Source of the DNA: Phoronis australis
Lineage: Eukaryota; Phoronida; Phoronidae
DNA length: 60,000 nt
Direction of reading: 5' to 3'
Assembly: GCA_002633005.1 (NCBI GenBank)
Contig: NMRA01000011.1
Span: 906,855 to 966,854 of the forward strand
The notes beneath the pieces were generated by a model. That model was not told the origin of the DNA. It did not search any database and saw nothing but the letters and a program-made list of their open reading frames with translations. Below, one piece after another: positions 41,501 to 49,675 of the stretch; position 1 is the stretch's first letter; every line of letters starts with the position of its first letter. A program made the translations under genes and the position numbers.

Positions 41501-44500
41501 AGATGATGGAAGTCGGGCACAAAATGTATGGCTATTATAAAATCATGCTACACACAACACTAACATCGGCTAATGACCGGTAACTGCATATAATTCAGTC
41601 TAATACTTGCACGTATTCGGCTAAATCACAATCAAGGTCCATATTCGAGAGTTGACTGTTTTACGGTCTAAAATAATTTTTTGTTCACTTACCAAATGCC
41701 AACTGAATCTCATTATGCAAAGAGTTATTTAGTTGTGCAAATTAAAAAAAGAATCATCAAAATCGGACAATGTTTGAGAAATATGTGCATGTTTTTGTCT
41801 ATGACAATCATGCATTTTTAGCGTTACGCGCGGCCATCTTAAAAATAAATATTTTCAACTGTCAAGAGTAGAAAAGAAATTTATTTTATCAAGCAAGCAA
41901 TTGTTTAGATACGACTGGGAATAACTTGAGTCACTTTCAGAGTCAATTAGATGAAGTTGTGCTTAATCATTGAGAAATGGTAGGGTTCATCATAAAACAG
42001 GCACGGAATTTGTAAATTCTGTATTTCTAACCCTCACCTACTGTGAAGAAGGTTAAAACTAAAGTTCACACTCTGTAACGAAAAGAACTGCAAAATATGT
42101 CAGTCTAGCCAACACAGAAAATTATTCAATATCTAAACAAACCAAAAGTTTGGATATTGAATGGGTTCTGCTATGCTGAAAATGGGCCAAAAAGGCTAAC
42201 AAAATGTAGTGTACGTACCCCCATGTGGAATTCAGTAATACAAATGGTCATTGCAAATGTAATTTTTTCCTTTAAAGTAACATTATGGTGCTTATTATCA
42301 CCAAAGAAAATAAATGGCCATACAACATTATGTTACCATGTGATGCAGAAACAGTAATGTAGTGTACGTAGCCCCTTTTGTAGTGTACGTTTACCCCCAT
42401 GTTTACAAATGCCATGAAACTAAAATATCACTTGGTAAGTTAGCAACATTGGTCATAGACAGTTTCCTTCCTTAAAAATGTTAGGTTAAAAGAGTGTTTA
42501 TTGCCAATACATTTGTTTTGAGTGAAATATTAGCATTTGTGTAGTGTACATACCCCCATATTTGAATTTGTGCCTATTTTCAAAGTATGGCAGATATGCA
42601 CATGAACGCTGTGCTTTTTATTTTTTCTCTTTGAATTGATTTAGTAAATCAACTAACTCTCAGTAGATTCTTAGTATTTAGTTACAAATCTGACATGTCA
42701 CTGATAAAGTAGTAATACACTTTATTCACTTTAAGTCAAAATCCAAAAAATACAGTTGATACAAATTTACGCTTATGGAGACTCCGTGAAGGACCCCTGT
42801 GTAGTGTACGTACCCCCATGTGAATAAATATTATGAAACAAAAATATTACACGGTAAGTAAGCAACACTTGTCACAGACAGTTTCCTCCTTTAAAAATGC
42901 TAGGTTAAAAGGGTGTTAATTACAAATACATTTGTTTTAAGTGAAGTATTAGCATTTGTGTAGTGTACGTATCCCTATATTTTAACATGTGCCTGTTTTC
43001 AAAGAATGACAGACAGACATGCACATGACTGCATGCTGTATTTTTTATTTGTTCTCTTTGAATATTGGTAAATGAACTAACTCTCAGTAGATTTTAATTA
43101 TTTTTTATAAACCTGAAAAGTCATTGAAATGTAGTGTGTGTACCCCTGTGTAGTGTACGTACCTTCAACCTCTGTGTTATAAAGTATTGCTCACAAGAAT
43201 TTTACATACAGCTGCTGTTCTCATGAACAATACTGATGTTTCCAAAATGAATACAGTCTAACAAAAAAAACAATGGATATTATCAAATTTGTGGACAATA
43301 AAATGCCACACAGGACTTGGCTAGTACTGAAAATCCTAGAAAACACGTCTCAAGACAACTTCAACTTGCAACAAACTAACAAGTAGAGGCAGCACAAAAC
43401 TCGAGACCATCCCATACATTTGTAACTTAGTCAAAATTTGATGTTGATTGACTGTGCGTAGTGTACGTACCCCCCAACCAGTACCATTTTTACTGTTTAC
43501 AAGTGGAACACTGGGCCTAGCATTGCTTTAACTATTTTGGCCAACTGGTGAATGTATTGAAAACTAGGCAAATAGCACCAATAAAGTTTTTGAAAAAGTA
43601 GTTACTCGTCATTTTCTTTTTGTAAGAATCATATTGCAAGAGAAGGAAGTTCTCGTTATAAGTTGTGTTAAGATTTGCAATGTATCATCATCTAGAACAA
43701 CTTGATCAGCAAGGTAATAACTTTTCTTATTTTAGTATGTGACACTTCTTTAATCAAAAACTTATTAAACTAACAGCTACCTTATGAATTTTTGCATGGT
43801 AGAAGTGGGTTGTTGTGACCACAAGTTGTAGTGTACGTACCCTTTCATACAACTGTGATGCATATAGGTCATAAAATTTTATTCGGTGGTTCTTGTGCAA
43901 AAATATTTTAGATTACTAACCTGGAATGATGGTTCTTGAAAATAACACAGCTTTTACAGTTATATGACAACCTTAATTTTTCACCAAAAGTGGCCACCGA
44001 ATATGGACCTTGATTGTGATTTGTCCGATTGCAGTATAAAGGTCCAAGTTCTGGAGACTCTGGTTTTCCATGATAATGAATAACAGAGATTTCACGAAAC
44101 ACCTTTCACAAATTAATGGTATTGAACAAAATTCCGATATTTCAGTACCGTAGTAAAAACTAGACTTTGGATATTTTTGTTTTTCAATTATAAAACACTA
44201 CTATGGCTCAAAAGAAAGGGAAATTGGCATGGAAGTCAGTAAAACAGACATATTGACTATTTTTATTCCGTATTGTGGGTTGTAAAACAAACAACTTAGC
44301 AGTGCACTTGGAAAGCTTTGTTAGTTTGTGAAAAATGAAGTATTGTACTAAGACGTAATGAATGGGGCGTAAACGGGAGACAGTGTGGCTCAGTGGTTTG
44401 AGCTCCCGGCTCCTGTTTGTGAGACCAGGGTTCTAATCCTGGCTTCACTGGCTGACAATCGAGCATTGCACAAAGGTGTCTCCTACTCCTCTACTAGTGA

Positions 44501-45652
44501 ATGTATGCAATGGTGTGAATGACAACCTGGATGTAATACGAAAGCAATTTCTAGGGTTGTGCCCCTGTTATAAAATGGGTTGTAGACATTTGGGTGTGCC
44601 CGTGTAACATCATGTAGAAGGAAGACGGAAGAAGTGGAATTAAGTCGACGGACTGAGGCCATCTAGGCCATTAAGCCAATGGAATGATGTCACTGAGGCC
44701 AAAAACCAGTACGAAACTGGCCAGCCTCCCTCCGCGTCTGCGAAAAAATGGCCCGCGAGAAAAAAAGTTTGAATCTAAATAAAGGCGAGTTGCACTACCT
44801 CGGACAAAGGTAATGTTGTAATAGATGCAACGAAGGTCTGTAGTGGAGCGGGGGAGAAAGAATTTGAGTGAATTTTCTGTTTTATATTATAAAGTAATTA
44901 ACATAATCTATCAAATTTGTTGCCATCGGGCGCTTAATTCTGGATACAACTTAATTGATGACCGCTTTGTAGTGGACATGTTCAAGTACTCCATACTAAA
45001 TGTACATTCTTTCTGAAGGTGGCGTTGTTCCAGTTTCCGCTGGTCAAGAATCAATCAATACGGTGCACAGAAAGTCCTCACAAAAACTGGTTGCTGATTA
45101 TCAATTTGAAATAAGAAGATGGAATTTGCTATTATACCAAATGGGAAAACAAAATTTTAGGTTTTCTAAACCAGATTTCTCTATTTTGGAAAATGGAAAA
45201 CCAGTAAAAAGTCCAGGGAAATATGTTGTTTTATTACATTATGTAGGCTTTTGCACAAAATCTGCAGGTGTTATGGGTTCTACTACATTTTTTCGAAAAT
45301 AAGTTGTCAAAAATCGGTGCACTGTTTCTCCGTGTACAAACAAACACAAATTTAAATTCATACAAACAACAAAACATCGTGAAAATAATACAGACTTGAA
45401 AATTAACAAATAAATTTACATATCTTAGTTTGGTTATTCATGTGACGCTGAGACAGCAGATGAGTCTAAGAGTTGAGACTGGTCGGCCGCTGGTAGGCCT
45501 ATAACGTTAGCAGGCGGCGAAGTTGCCAAATGGTGAATGGGTGATTTTTAAATCCAAGATTTACCCGCTATTTTCAACGTTTAACCTACCTTGTACAATT
45601 TTTCTGTAACATAGTGAATGTGATCACTGGTGGCTTGTTCCTGTGTCCCCAT
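11476..45652 (-). CDS. BAIAP2: IRSp53/BAIAP2-family I-BAR protein (complete, 16 exons)
   Basis: Sixteen exons join in frame to 1977 nt (658 residues). Residues 1-~245 form the I-BAR (IMD) domain, which bends membranes outward and binds actin. Landmarks are RAYQKALSSVTATAKAH, FLQLAEVYREIQKQIEEN, KKVRRKNKTKG, EERKRYSFVLDRMCC and LSHRLVEWTALYKDPAQLP. The SH3 domain (~326-383) shows ALYDH, DGWHYGEN and GWFPLSFT. A proline-rich stretch (~505-632) has runs of six prolines. The C-terminus carries a WH2-like motif (NMFANVKLKKT, then TNDRSAPRIH*). The family links Rho GTPases to WAVE/Ena and filopodia. Only this branch, not MIM/ABBA, combines IMD, SH3 and WH2-like tail. The gene probably predates the vertebrate BAIAP2/L1/L2 split, so the symbol is a family label. 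Exon phases were checked at every join. Confidence 0.95.
12273..12582 (-). CDS. BAIAP2: I-BAR gene exon 15 (proline-rich)
   Basis: Acceptor CTTCACAG|CTATG and donor CTTC|GTAAGT bound 310 nt, phase 1 to 2. It encodes GLPPPPPPFDNPG, several Ser-Pro dipeptides and PSPPLPPPPPPVADYDEEES, candidate profilin/EVH1/SH3 ligands. Retaining the intron gives a stop two codons after DEEE, so a shorter isoform without WH2 is possible. Confidence 0.9.
13175..14150. repeat. Degenerate tandem repeat block with GCCACTAGGGGGCAC cores
   Basis: Related segments recur about every 130-145 bp: CGCCACTAGGAGGCAC near 13180, CCACTAGGGGCACC near 13306, CCACTAGGGGTCACC near 13697 and GCCACTAGGGGGCAC near 13985. Degenerate versions lie between (near 13433 and 13838). 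Cores are preceded by AGATACAG and followed by GTTGGACC-like words. A related copy lies at 28880-29215. Confidence 0.7.
14282..14366 (-). CDS. BAIAP2: I-BAR gene exon 14
   Basis: Acceptor TTTCTAG|CCA and donor TCAG|GTGAAC bound 85 nt, phase 0 to 1. It encodes PGAPPPPQTMPPSS and a Ser/Thr/Asn-rich stretch. Confidence 0.83.
16034..16159 (-). CDS. BAIAP2: I-BAR gene exon 13
   Basis: Acceptor TTATCAG|TGG and donor CAG|GTACAA bound 126 nt in phase 0 (42 codons, no internal Met). It encodes WADYRVVWSGHHPSN, then IYEDPRFSHSSLGNLPHWQ. The exon is symmetric and could be alternatively included. Confidence 0.8.
16456..16678 (-). CDS. BAIAP2: I-BAR gene exon 12
   Basis: Acceptor CATTCAG|TCTT and donor CAG|GTAAGC bound 223 nt, phase 2 to 0. 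The TCTTAATCAG acceptor was rejected because it breaks the frame. It encodes SLNQRAKSMIDLVDGPDDD and a proline/polar stretch ending RQNPQQ. Confidence 0.87.
17053..17106 (-). CDS. BAIAP2: I-BAR gene exon 11 (end of SH3)
   Basis: This short 54-nt exon has acceptor TTTTCAG|GATG and donor AAAAG|GTATTT, phase 2 to 2. It completes the SH3 with MGWFPLSFTEPF (family: RGWFPFSYT). Confidence 0.9.
17448..17637 (-). CDS. BAIAP2: I-BAR gene exon 10 (SH3)
   Basis: Acceptor ATTGCAG|GTAC and donor CACAA|GTGAGT bound 190 nt, phase 1 to 2. It encodes a proline-rich lead (VPPPAPPAQQP) and most of the SH3: VRALYDH, LSFNSGDIIRL and DGWHYGEN. Confidence 0.93.
19369..19531 (-). CDS. BAIAP2: I-BAR gene exon 9
   Basis: Acceptor ATTGTAG|AAT and donor ACAG|GTATGT bound 163 nt, phase 0 to 1. 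It encodes a polar linker between the I-BAR and SH3 domains (TKFDSLHRQPTDHH, ANGRPRSMTDIAET) without recognisable motifs. Confidence 0.87.
20119..20223 (-). CDS. BAIAP2: I-BAR gene exon 8
   Basis: A strong polypyrimidine acceptor (TTTTCTGTTGTAG|TCT) and the donor GAG|GTGAGT bound 105 nt in phase 0. It encodes SQEMLSHRLVEWTALYKDPA and the end of the I-BAR domain. Confidence 0.92.
20556..20708 (-). CDS. BAIAP2: I-BAR gene exon 7
   Basis: Acceptor ATCCAG|TGT and donor AAG|GTGAGT bound 153 nt in phase 0. It encodes LRGLKKVMLEERKRYSFVLD and AYATHHSK, equivalent to ALTEERRRFCFLVEKQC of IRSp53. Confidence 0.93.
21295..21426 (-). CDS. BAIAP2: I-BAR gene exon 6
   Basis: Acceptor TTTTTCAG|CTT and donor CAG|GTTTGT bound 132 nt in phase 0. 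It encodes the basic helix LEHKKYANGHKLLVSSYDKA and LKKVRRKNKTKG, the positively charged PIP2/actin-binding region in this family. Confidence 0.92.
21708..21779 (-). CDS. BAIAP2: I-BAR gene exon 5
   Basis: Acceptor CATTGAAG|CTG and donor TCA|GTAAGT bound 72 nt in phase 0. It encodes LKAVTRDLLIPLETKQDSEF and KNLS. The length aligns residue for residue with IRSp53 (LKSFHNELLTQLEQK), which decides this acceptor over other AGs. Confidence 0.9.
22388..22413. repeat. TTTTA microsatellite
   Basis: Five perfect TTTTA-type pentamers (TTTATTTTATTTTATTTTAT) lie in intron 4 of the I-BAR gene. Confidence 0.95.
23182..23243 (-). CDS. BAIAP2: I-BAR gene exon 4
   Basis: Acceptor ATTACAG|GCTC and donor AAC|GTAAGT bound 62 nt, phase 1 to 0. 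It encodes GSAFLQLAEVYREIQKQIEE and N, matching the family segment FQMAEVHRQIQNQLEE. Confidence 0.92.
24421..25390. mobile_element. Foldback/MITE-like element with long inverted arms
   Basis: Bases from 24421 rightwards match the reverse complement of bases from 25390 leftwards over about 430-470 bp per arm. Matching pairs include TTTCCCGTTAGGGGAAC with TTTCCCTTTAGGGAAAC, the CAAACCCACTA / TAGTGGGTTTG words, and CTGACCTTTCCCACTACAC with its complement. Ends are GGC…GCC. The arms contain many CGAAGTTTCGG-type subrepeats. There is no transposase ORF. Target duplication is unclear. Confidence 0.8.
26147..26333. repeat. 23-bp minisatellite truncated by gap
   Basis: Eight units of ATTGTCATGGCTACACATTT plus AGA or TGT run directly into the N-run. 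The gap probably contains more copies that could not be assembled. Confidence 0.95.
26334..27095. other. Assembly gap (762 N)
   Basis: This is a run of N adjacent to a minisatellite. Translations spanning it are meaningless. Confidence 0.99.
28880..29215. repeat. Second copy of the 13-14 kb repeat family
   Basis: It contains AGATACCGAGGTAAATGTAA, then TTGCCAAAAGGGTGCACACC, TAGTTGGATCC and an end GCGCCCACATATAAATATGT. These parallel the order of words in 13175-14150, whose end has TGCACCCATATATGTATAT. Confidence 0.6.
29784..29873 (-). CDS. BAIAP2: I-BAR gene exon 3
   Basis: Acceptor CAACAG|GTGTC and donor ATTG|GTATGT bound 90 nt, phase 1 to 1. It encodes VTATAKAHIDSISSLGRAAE and continues to NDIG. 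The join gives KALSSVTATAK, matching the family KALASVTFAAK. Confidence 0.92.
36045..36960. repeat. Direct duplication of ~350 bp around a single N
   Basis: Bases about 36048-36410 recur at about 36611-36960 with few differences (for example ATACACAGC/ATACAGAGC and a short indel). The first copy ends at the N at 36411. The pattern suggests two haplotype versions placed in series. Confidence 0.85.
36412..36613. mobile_element. MITE fragment, right end
   Basis: This AT-rich stretch with repeated TAAGATTTGTCTTA words ends in CAGTTTTGTTGGAACGGGCCC, a terminus of the common MITE type starting GGGCCCGTT. The left end is lost at the N. It is present before the second copy of the duplicated segment but not before the first. 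Confidence 0.55.
37393..37521. repeat. 30-bp tandem array (about 4 copies)
   Basis: The unit is CTATCCATAGTGATCCAAAG plus TGATCTACAA, with an internal AGTGATC(C/T)A subrepeat. Units are degenerate at the right end. Confidence 0.92.
38961..39036 (-). CDS. BAIAP2: I-BAR gene exon 2
   Basis: Acceptor TTTCAG|GAC and donor TCAA|GTGGGT bound 76 nt ending in phase 1. It encodes DLNDAFAPRLKTFIQTGRAY and QKALS, the first I-BAR helix (IRSp53: FNPSLRNLVTMGKSYEKAL). Confidence 0.92.
39467..39694. repeat. 17-bp tandem array (about 13 copies)
   Basis: The unit TAAGTGAACCTTAAATG recurs about 13 times with small variants (ATATAAG, ACATGTAAG, one GAGAACATT). Confidence 0.95.
40245..40375. repeat. Dispersed repeat, copy B
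   Basis: This is the counterpart of 4975-5115 and contains CTCGGAAAGGATTGACATG, CGTCACAGTGTGTCATTTTA and CTCAAGGAGTAATGAAC. Confidence 0.6.
40802..40862. other. Assembly gap (61 N)
   Basis: This is a run of N in intron 1 of the I-BAR gene. Confidence 0.99.
41024..41212. repeat. TTAACCGCCC minisatellite
   Basis: Three degenerate units of about 55-60 bp each contain two TTAACCGCCC words separated by ACTGCTCGG, followed by CCCCTACTTTT. The GC-rich motif contrasts with its AT-rich surroundings. Confidence 0.85.
41617..44028. mobile_element. Candidate uncharacterised element with 31-bp inverted ends
   Basis: Bases 41617-41647 and the reverse complement of 43998-44028 agree at 29 of 31 positions, including a 25-base identical run (AAATCACAATCAAGG…). 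Between them lie ten copies of the GTAGTGTACGTACC motif and a ~420-bp degenerate duplication. There is no transposase-like ORF. Whether the inverted repeats are true termini is inference. Confidence 0.5.
42205..43845 (+). repeat. Ten dispersed copies of GTAGTGTACGTACCCCCAT
   Basis: Copies start near 42205, 42358, 42379, 42540, 42800, 42959, 43130, 43149, 43457 and 43827. Two pairs are close doublets (about 20 bp apart). 42379-42780 and 42800-43150 are degenerate copies of each other (shared GTTTCCTnCnTTAAAAATG, TACATTTGTTTT, AACTAACTCTCAGTAGATT). Confidence 0.9.
44376..44660 (+). mobile_element. tRNA-derived SINE (copy 1)
   Basis: The head CAGTGTGGCTCAGTGGTTTG contains a perfect Pol III A box (TGGCTCAGTGG, 44386-44396). 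A near-perfect B box GGTTCTAATCC lies at 44429-44439. A tRNA-unrelated body follows. No intact tRNA cloverleaf or 3' partner stem is seen, so this is a SINE head and not a tRNA gene. The right boundary is approximate. Confidence 0.7.
45590..45652 (-). CDS. BAIAP2: I-BAR gene exon 1 (start codon)
   Basis: The ATG complements 45650-45652. The 63 nt encode MGTQEQATSDHIHYVTEKLY plus K, aligning with the short N-terminus of IRSp53 (…LTENVYK). The donor is AAG|GTAGGT, phase 0. Confidence 0.88.
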
Positions 45653-45734
45653 GATACGATGAAAACAGAAAACCAGAAGAAAATTTGGAAGAGAAGATAC
45701 TACATGTTGACTTTCCGATGATATCCGCTGAGTT

Positions 45735-45742
45735 TGACGTCA
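45735..45742. promoter_or_regulatory. Perfect CRE palindrome TGACGTCA
   Basis: TGACGTCA, the full CREB/ATF consensus, lies about 83 bases upstream of the I-BAR gene ATG, a typical position for a proximal promoter or 5'UTR. Function is inferred from position only. Confidence 0.45.
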
Positions 45743-46850
45743 AAGGTTAAAGTTTGTTGGACGAAATATGTTTCCTTCACTGAAAACCTCTTTACATTTG
45801 AGCGACATCTATTATCGATTACACATGGAGCAGGCCAATGAGATGAATACCATAGACTAGCTAGTTATTATTGGAGGAGGCAGCCACTTCGGATGTGGAG
45901 AGATGGCGGACGTCATCTATCACACATGTGAACGATTTTACTGGACAAGTTGTGACCACCTCAGGTTTTGATAGCTGCCTATGGTTATAACTAAACGACC
46001 TCTGGAAAATTGCAAATGTTACAAGGTCGCCCCGGCCGGCTGGTCAACCCGAGAGCCCTTAGATCATGTATAGTGAAAATAAAAACCCGGCGAAGGACAA
46101 TAAAATGATGATGACACTTATAAGACTTTTAAAAACGTTTCCATTTTATGAAAAGACTCTATCTTGATCTAGTAATGAGTGTTGACTTGTACTTGTTTAC
46201 ATCCATGAGTACCTGCTGAGCGGCCAGTGGCATATAGGGTAAAAGCCCTAGGAGAAGTGAAAACGCGCATTTCTTAAAATGACGGTGAAATTGACACATT
46301 TCGTTTCGCGACGGAAAACCCGCAGAAACTTCATAGTCATGCAAGGCCTGAACCCGCACGCTGCATCGCAACCGTTCGCTTTCCGTCGCCGGGAGCTGAG
46401 GAACAACCGGTGCATCGCGGATATCGCGTACGAAAAATTGACTTGATCGGATCCGAATGAGTAGTAGGCCACCACATTACAGAATTATCCGAGTAGGTTG
46501 GCACCCACTGAACAAGTGTGAGTGACCCAGGACACCCATTGCCTTCCCTTTCGTCATGTTTCGTGACACTCAGTACAATGACATCGTCGGTGATGGAAGG
46601 AGGATGTGGGTGACCCCATAATGATGGTAATCAATTTTTGTCACTCTTCAAGTTACTATTCAGTAAACCTTGATATATTGAGCCGTTCATGTTAGAGTAC
46701 TTGAGCAGCACGGGGTCTCAGAGATCAGACGGGGATCAGTAGCCGGGGTCCTTGCCCCAGAACGCCTCTTTGTCCCCCTCGTCCCGCACTGTCAACTAGT
46801 GCTGGTGTGTTGGTTATGTAGAAGATCGCCTGTGTTGTAGGACCTCACAA

Positions 46851-47087
46851 GATAATGGTGAGGTAAATGAGTTTGGTACAGAATTATTAGATTTTTGTCA
46901 AAGAAATGAGATAAGAATTCTGAATGGAAGAGTAGGGAAAGATGCAGACATTGGTAGTGTAACATGTGTAACTTATAATGGATGTAGTGTTGTTGATTAT
47001 GTCATGATGAGCAAGGATTTATTGTACTGTGTGGACGGTTTTGAAATCGGTGAAATATGTGAATCGACTGCGCACTNTATTGAATAA
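46851..47087 (+). pseudogene. Non-LTR retrotransposon endonuclease fragment
   Basis: The frame encodes DNGEVNEFGTELLDFCQRNE, then IRILNGRVGKDADIGSVT and SVVDYVMMSKDLL. This is the C-terminal half of an APE-like endonuclease domain (ILNGR…G..T…G.SVVDYV..S). The catalytic SDH end is degraded (STAH) and is followed by an N and a stop. No reverse transcriptase follows. It is a dead, truncated copy. Confidence 0.75.
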
Positions 47088-47108
47088 ATATATATATATA
47101 TATATATA
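47086..47108. repeat. TA microsatellite
   Basis: About ten TA dinucleotides follow the endonuclease fragment directly, perhaps its degenerate tail. Confidence 0.9.
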
Positions 47109-49196
47109 CTAGTGGCACTATAAAAGAAAAACGAGACTGGCCATGAAAAAAAACACAAAATATGTTAATGAATGAGGGCCAACAGTATTAAGATTTTCAG
47201 TTTGCTGTCTAAAAAACCAAAAATGTCAAACTTCCCGGTATTAAAAAAAGTTCAGTTGACGTTAACTGGAATGGCGAAAAATGGAATTGAAGACTCATAT
47301 TTGCGAATGAGAGGAGATCTATAGGCCTACGTGATTTTATACCGATATTGATACCGTGAGTTTCCCTCGGATTCGGAATTTGAAGAATTTTCTTTTGAAC
47401 ATATGATTTGACGAAGAGGGAATTGTTCGTACGAAACTCGCTTTGTCGAACTGGCTGTCATTGATTGTATTTTTTATGACTCGGTACAGGCACTCTCGTG
47501 TAATGAATTTGGTCATAGTGCAATAAGTAGCAATCGTAAACAAAGATTTATGCGATTTTGGAGTGCAAGTTTAACTCATAAACCCTGACAGGCTACGACT
47601 GGAATGAACCCGAGAATTCACGTTAACACAAATAAATCAGTTATCAAAAACTTCTTGGGGAAGGACCTTAAACCCTCTATTTGTGCCCCGTATCCCATAT
47701 GCTCTGACGGTTGCCCGTAAAGTCAGGTATCAGCACGTTCCCTTCAGTCCAATTAAAATTGTCTAAAAATTTCATAGGCTGCATTACGGATTTGCAACGG
47801 ACGTTGCAACAAATCTGACTGTGATGTGTATTCCTCTGTTGTGGCTATGTAGTTTCCCAACGAGCGTTATTTTTAGTCCTAATACCCCGATAGGTTTTTG
47901 AATTGCATGCTTACCTACCTACGAAAATCTGTCGATTCGCTCTCGGTTTTTTGACTAGTACGAGCTTAGTACATCTTACCAGAAGCTGAGGATGATTCAA
48001 TGAACGTTGCCAGATGAAATTCTGTAAAGTCTCTACCATAATACCCCAACGGTAAACTGCATTCATGCCATTCTGAAATAACTTTCTAAGAAATTTAGGT
48101 GAACTTTGACGTACGGTAGGTTGATGAAATCCGTAATGTTCATTATCTGTTGTCCGGCCCCGCGTAGCATCCACTCGAAACTAATGTAGGCTACAGTGAC
48201 ATTTTCAAGAAGTTTTGAAACAGCTTAGACAGTGCATCAGCGACACCAGAGCCAGTTATAGCGCGCCCTTTCAAATTGTACCCCTTCAATACATGGCCAT
48301 GAAGTGAACTTTCTTTTTCTAACCCGACCTTAGGGCTCATGTTTACCCTCGGAAATTGACGGAACTATAACCGAAGTGCACAAGATGTTCCATTACGAGA
48401 CTAATGCTGTTTCTTACCCTTCTCCGGATTTGCAGCCCGCTGTACGAATTTATATTGTTTTTATATCTCTAAATAATTATATCAGTACATTTGGAACCCT
48501 AATTAACTGATAGTCATAAAAATAGGACAGTAATGGTCAAAATCATTATCTACATACGTAATCGCGTAACGTGCTCAAGCCTAAAAAGTTAATACCCTTT
48601 CCCGCGAATTTTGTTGAAGCACGGTACTCCAAATTCTGGTGCCTATCTCTGCGGTGGCGGGTTGCCCTACAGCAGAGTCTTACCAGGAAGACAGAATTTG
48701 GTGCCCACGGAGAGTATTCCGACTTTGAGACCACAGGCGCAAAAGTCTGGCGAAGTCAAATTAGTTTGTGCTATCGCCATAACGTTTTCCTTCCTACCGA
48801 CCTGCTAGCATTTCTGGGGGTGGAGGCCGTAAGTTTCATTCGGAAATATAATTCACATGAAGGCGCTCACAGGGGGCACTGGTCGCGAAGACGTGTGCGC
48901 AAATTATACGGTTTACAACATCACCTAAAAGTAGAAGTGCTTTGCAACCAGCTAACGGAACAAAAAGATGGTAGTAGAATCCGGTGCCCCTTCACCACAT
49001 GTTCAAGGCTTGGAATGACTTATATGTCAAAAAAGAGGAAAGTTTTCTAGTTGACGTATCATTCTACAAATAAATAGGCTTATGTGATAGAAATATTTTT
49101 CGTTGTTGTAAAATTTAACAACCAGGAACATTTTTCTTTGCATGAATAAAGTCAAAATAATGATAAAAAAGAGGAAATTGGAAATCAAATACGAAA

Positions 49197-49266
49197 TCGA
49201 AATAAAAAAGGAAATCCTCTAGAGGGAGTATCGAAATAAAAAAAGGAAATCCTCTAGAGGAAGTAT
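49197..49266. repeat. 35-bp tandem duplication
   Basis: Two copies of ATCGAAATAAAAAAGGAAAT followed by CCTCTAGAGG(G/A)AGT. The inner CCTCTAGAGG is a perfect palindrome. Confidence 0.92.
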
Positions 49267-49675
49267 CCAATCCCTGCATGTTTAGAATTAATGCGTCAAG
49301 TGTCACTCCATTCCAAATAGGATTTGGACATATATAGTTATAACGCCACCAGCAGACAGTATTTCCACGTCAGCACATATACTGACCGCTGCTACAGTAA
49401 CGCCACCACATCTCCCGTTCACAAGGCACTACTTCACCACTACGCCATTAACACATCACGTAAGTCACAAGTCTTAAGGCACCCGGATTCTGGGGTCACT
49501 TATATTTTTGAATGAAACACAAACCATTTGTTGATTGCAAACCTGCATCCAGTATGACAGATCCGTCTATCAAGCGCTAAAAAGGTTTTCAACAGGTAAG
49601 TGTTCCATCATCTCTGGCAGAAACACAAAATTGTGTTAAGATTGGATTAGGGCACAGTGGCGGTTATAAAGGGNC

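Larger units (their letters stand above)
39037..45589 (-). other. BAIAP2: Intron 1 of the I-BAR gene (contents)
   Basis: The 6.6-kb first intron holds a 17-bp array (39467-39694), a dispersed repeat copy (40245-40375), a 61-N gap, an AACCGCCC repeat (41024-41212), the inverted-repeat-bounded element 41617-44028, and a tRNA-type SINE (44376-44660). No coding exon is recognised between exons 1 and 2. Confidence 0.75.

Noticed and set aside
44386-44439. Possible functional tRNA gene
   Set aside because: A and B boxes are present, but no proper acceptor stem or cloverleaf, and a SINE-like body follows.
48571-49050. 159-codon + strand ORF between the I-BAR gene and USP7
   Set aside because: No recognisable domain, motifs or splice context, and competing ORFs exist on the same and opposite strands. 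It could be checked by expression data, but nothing in the sequence supports it.
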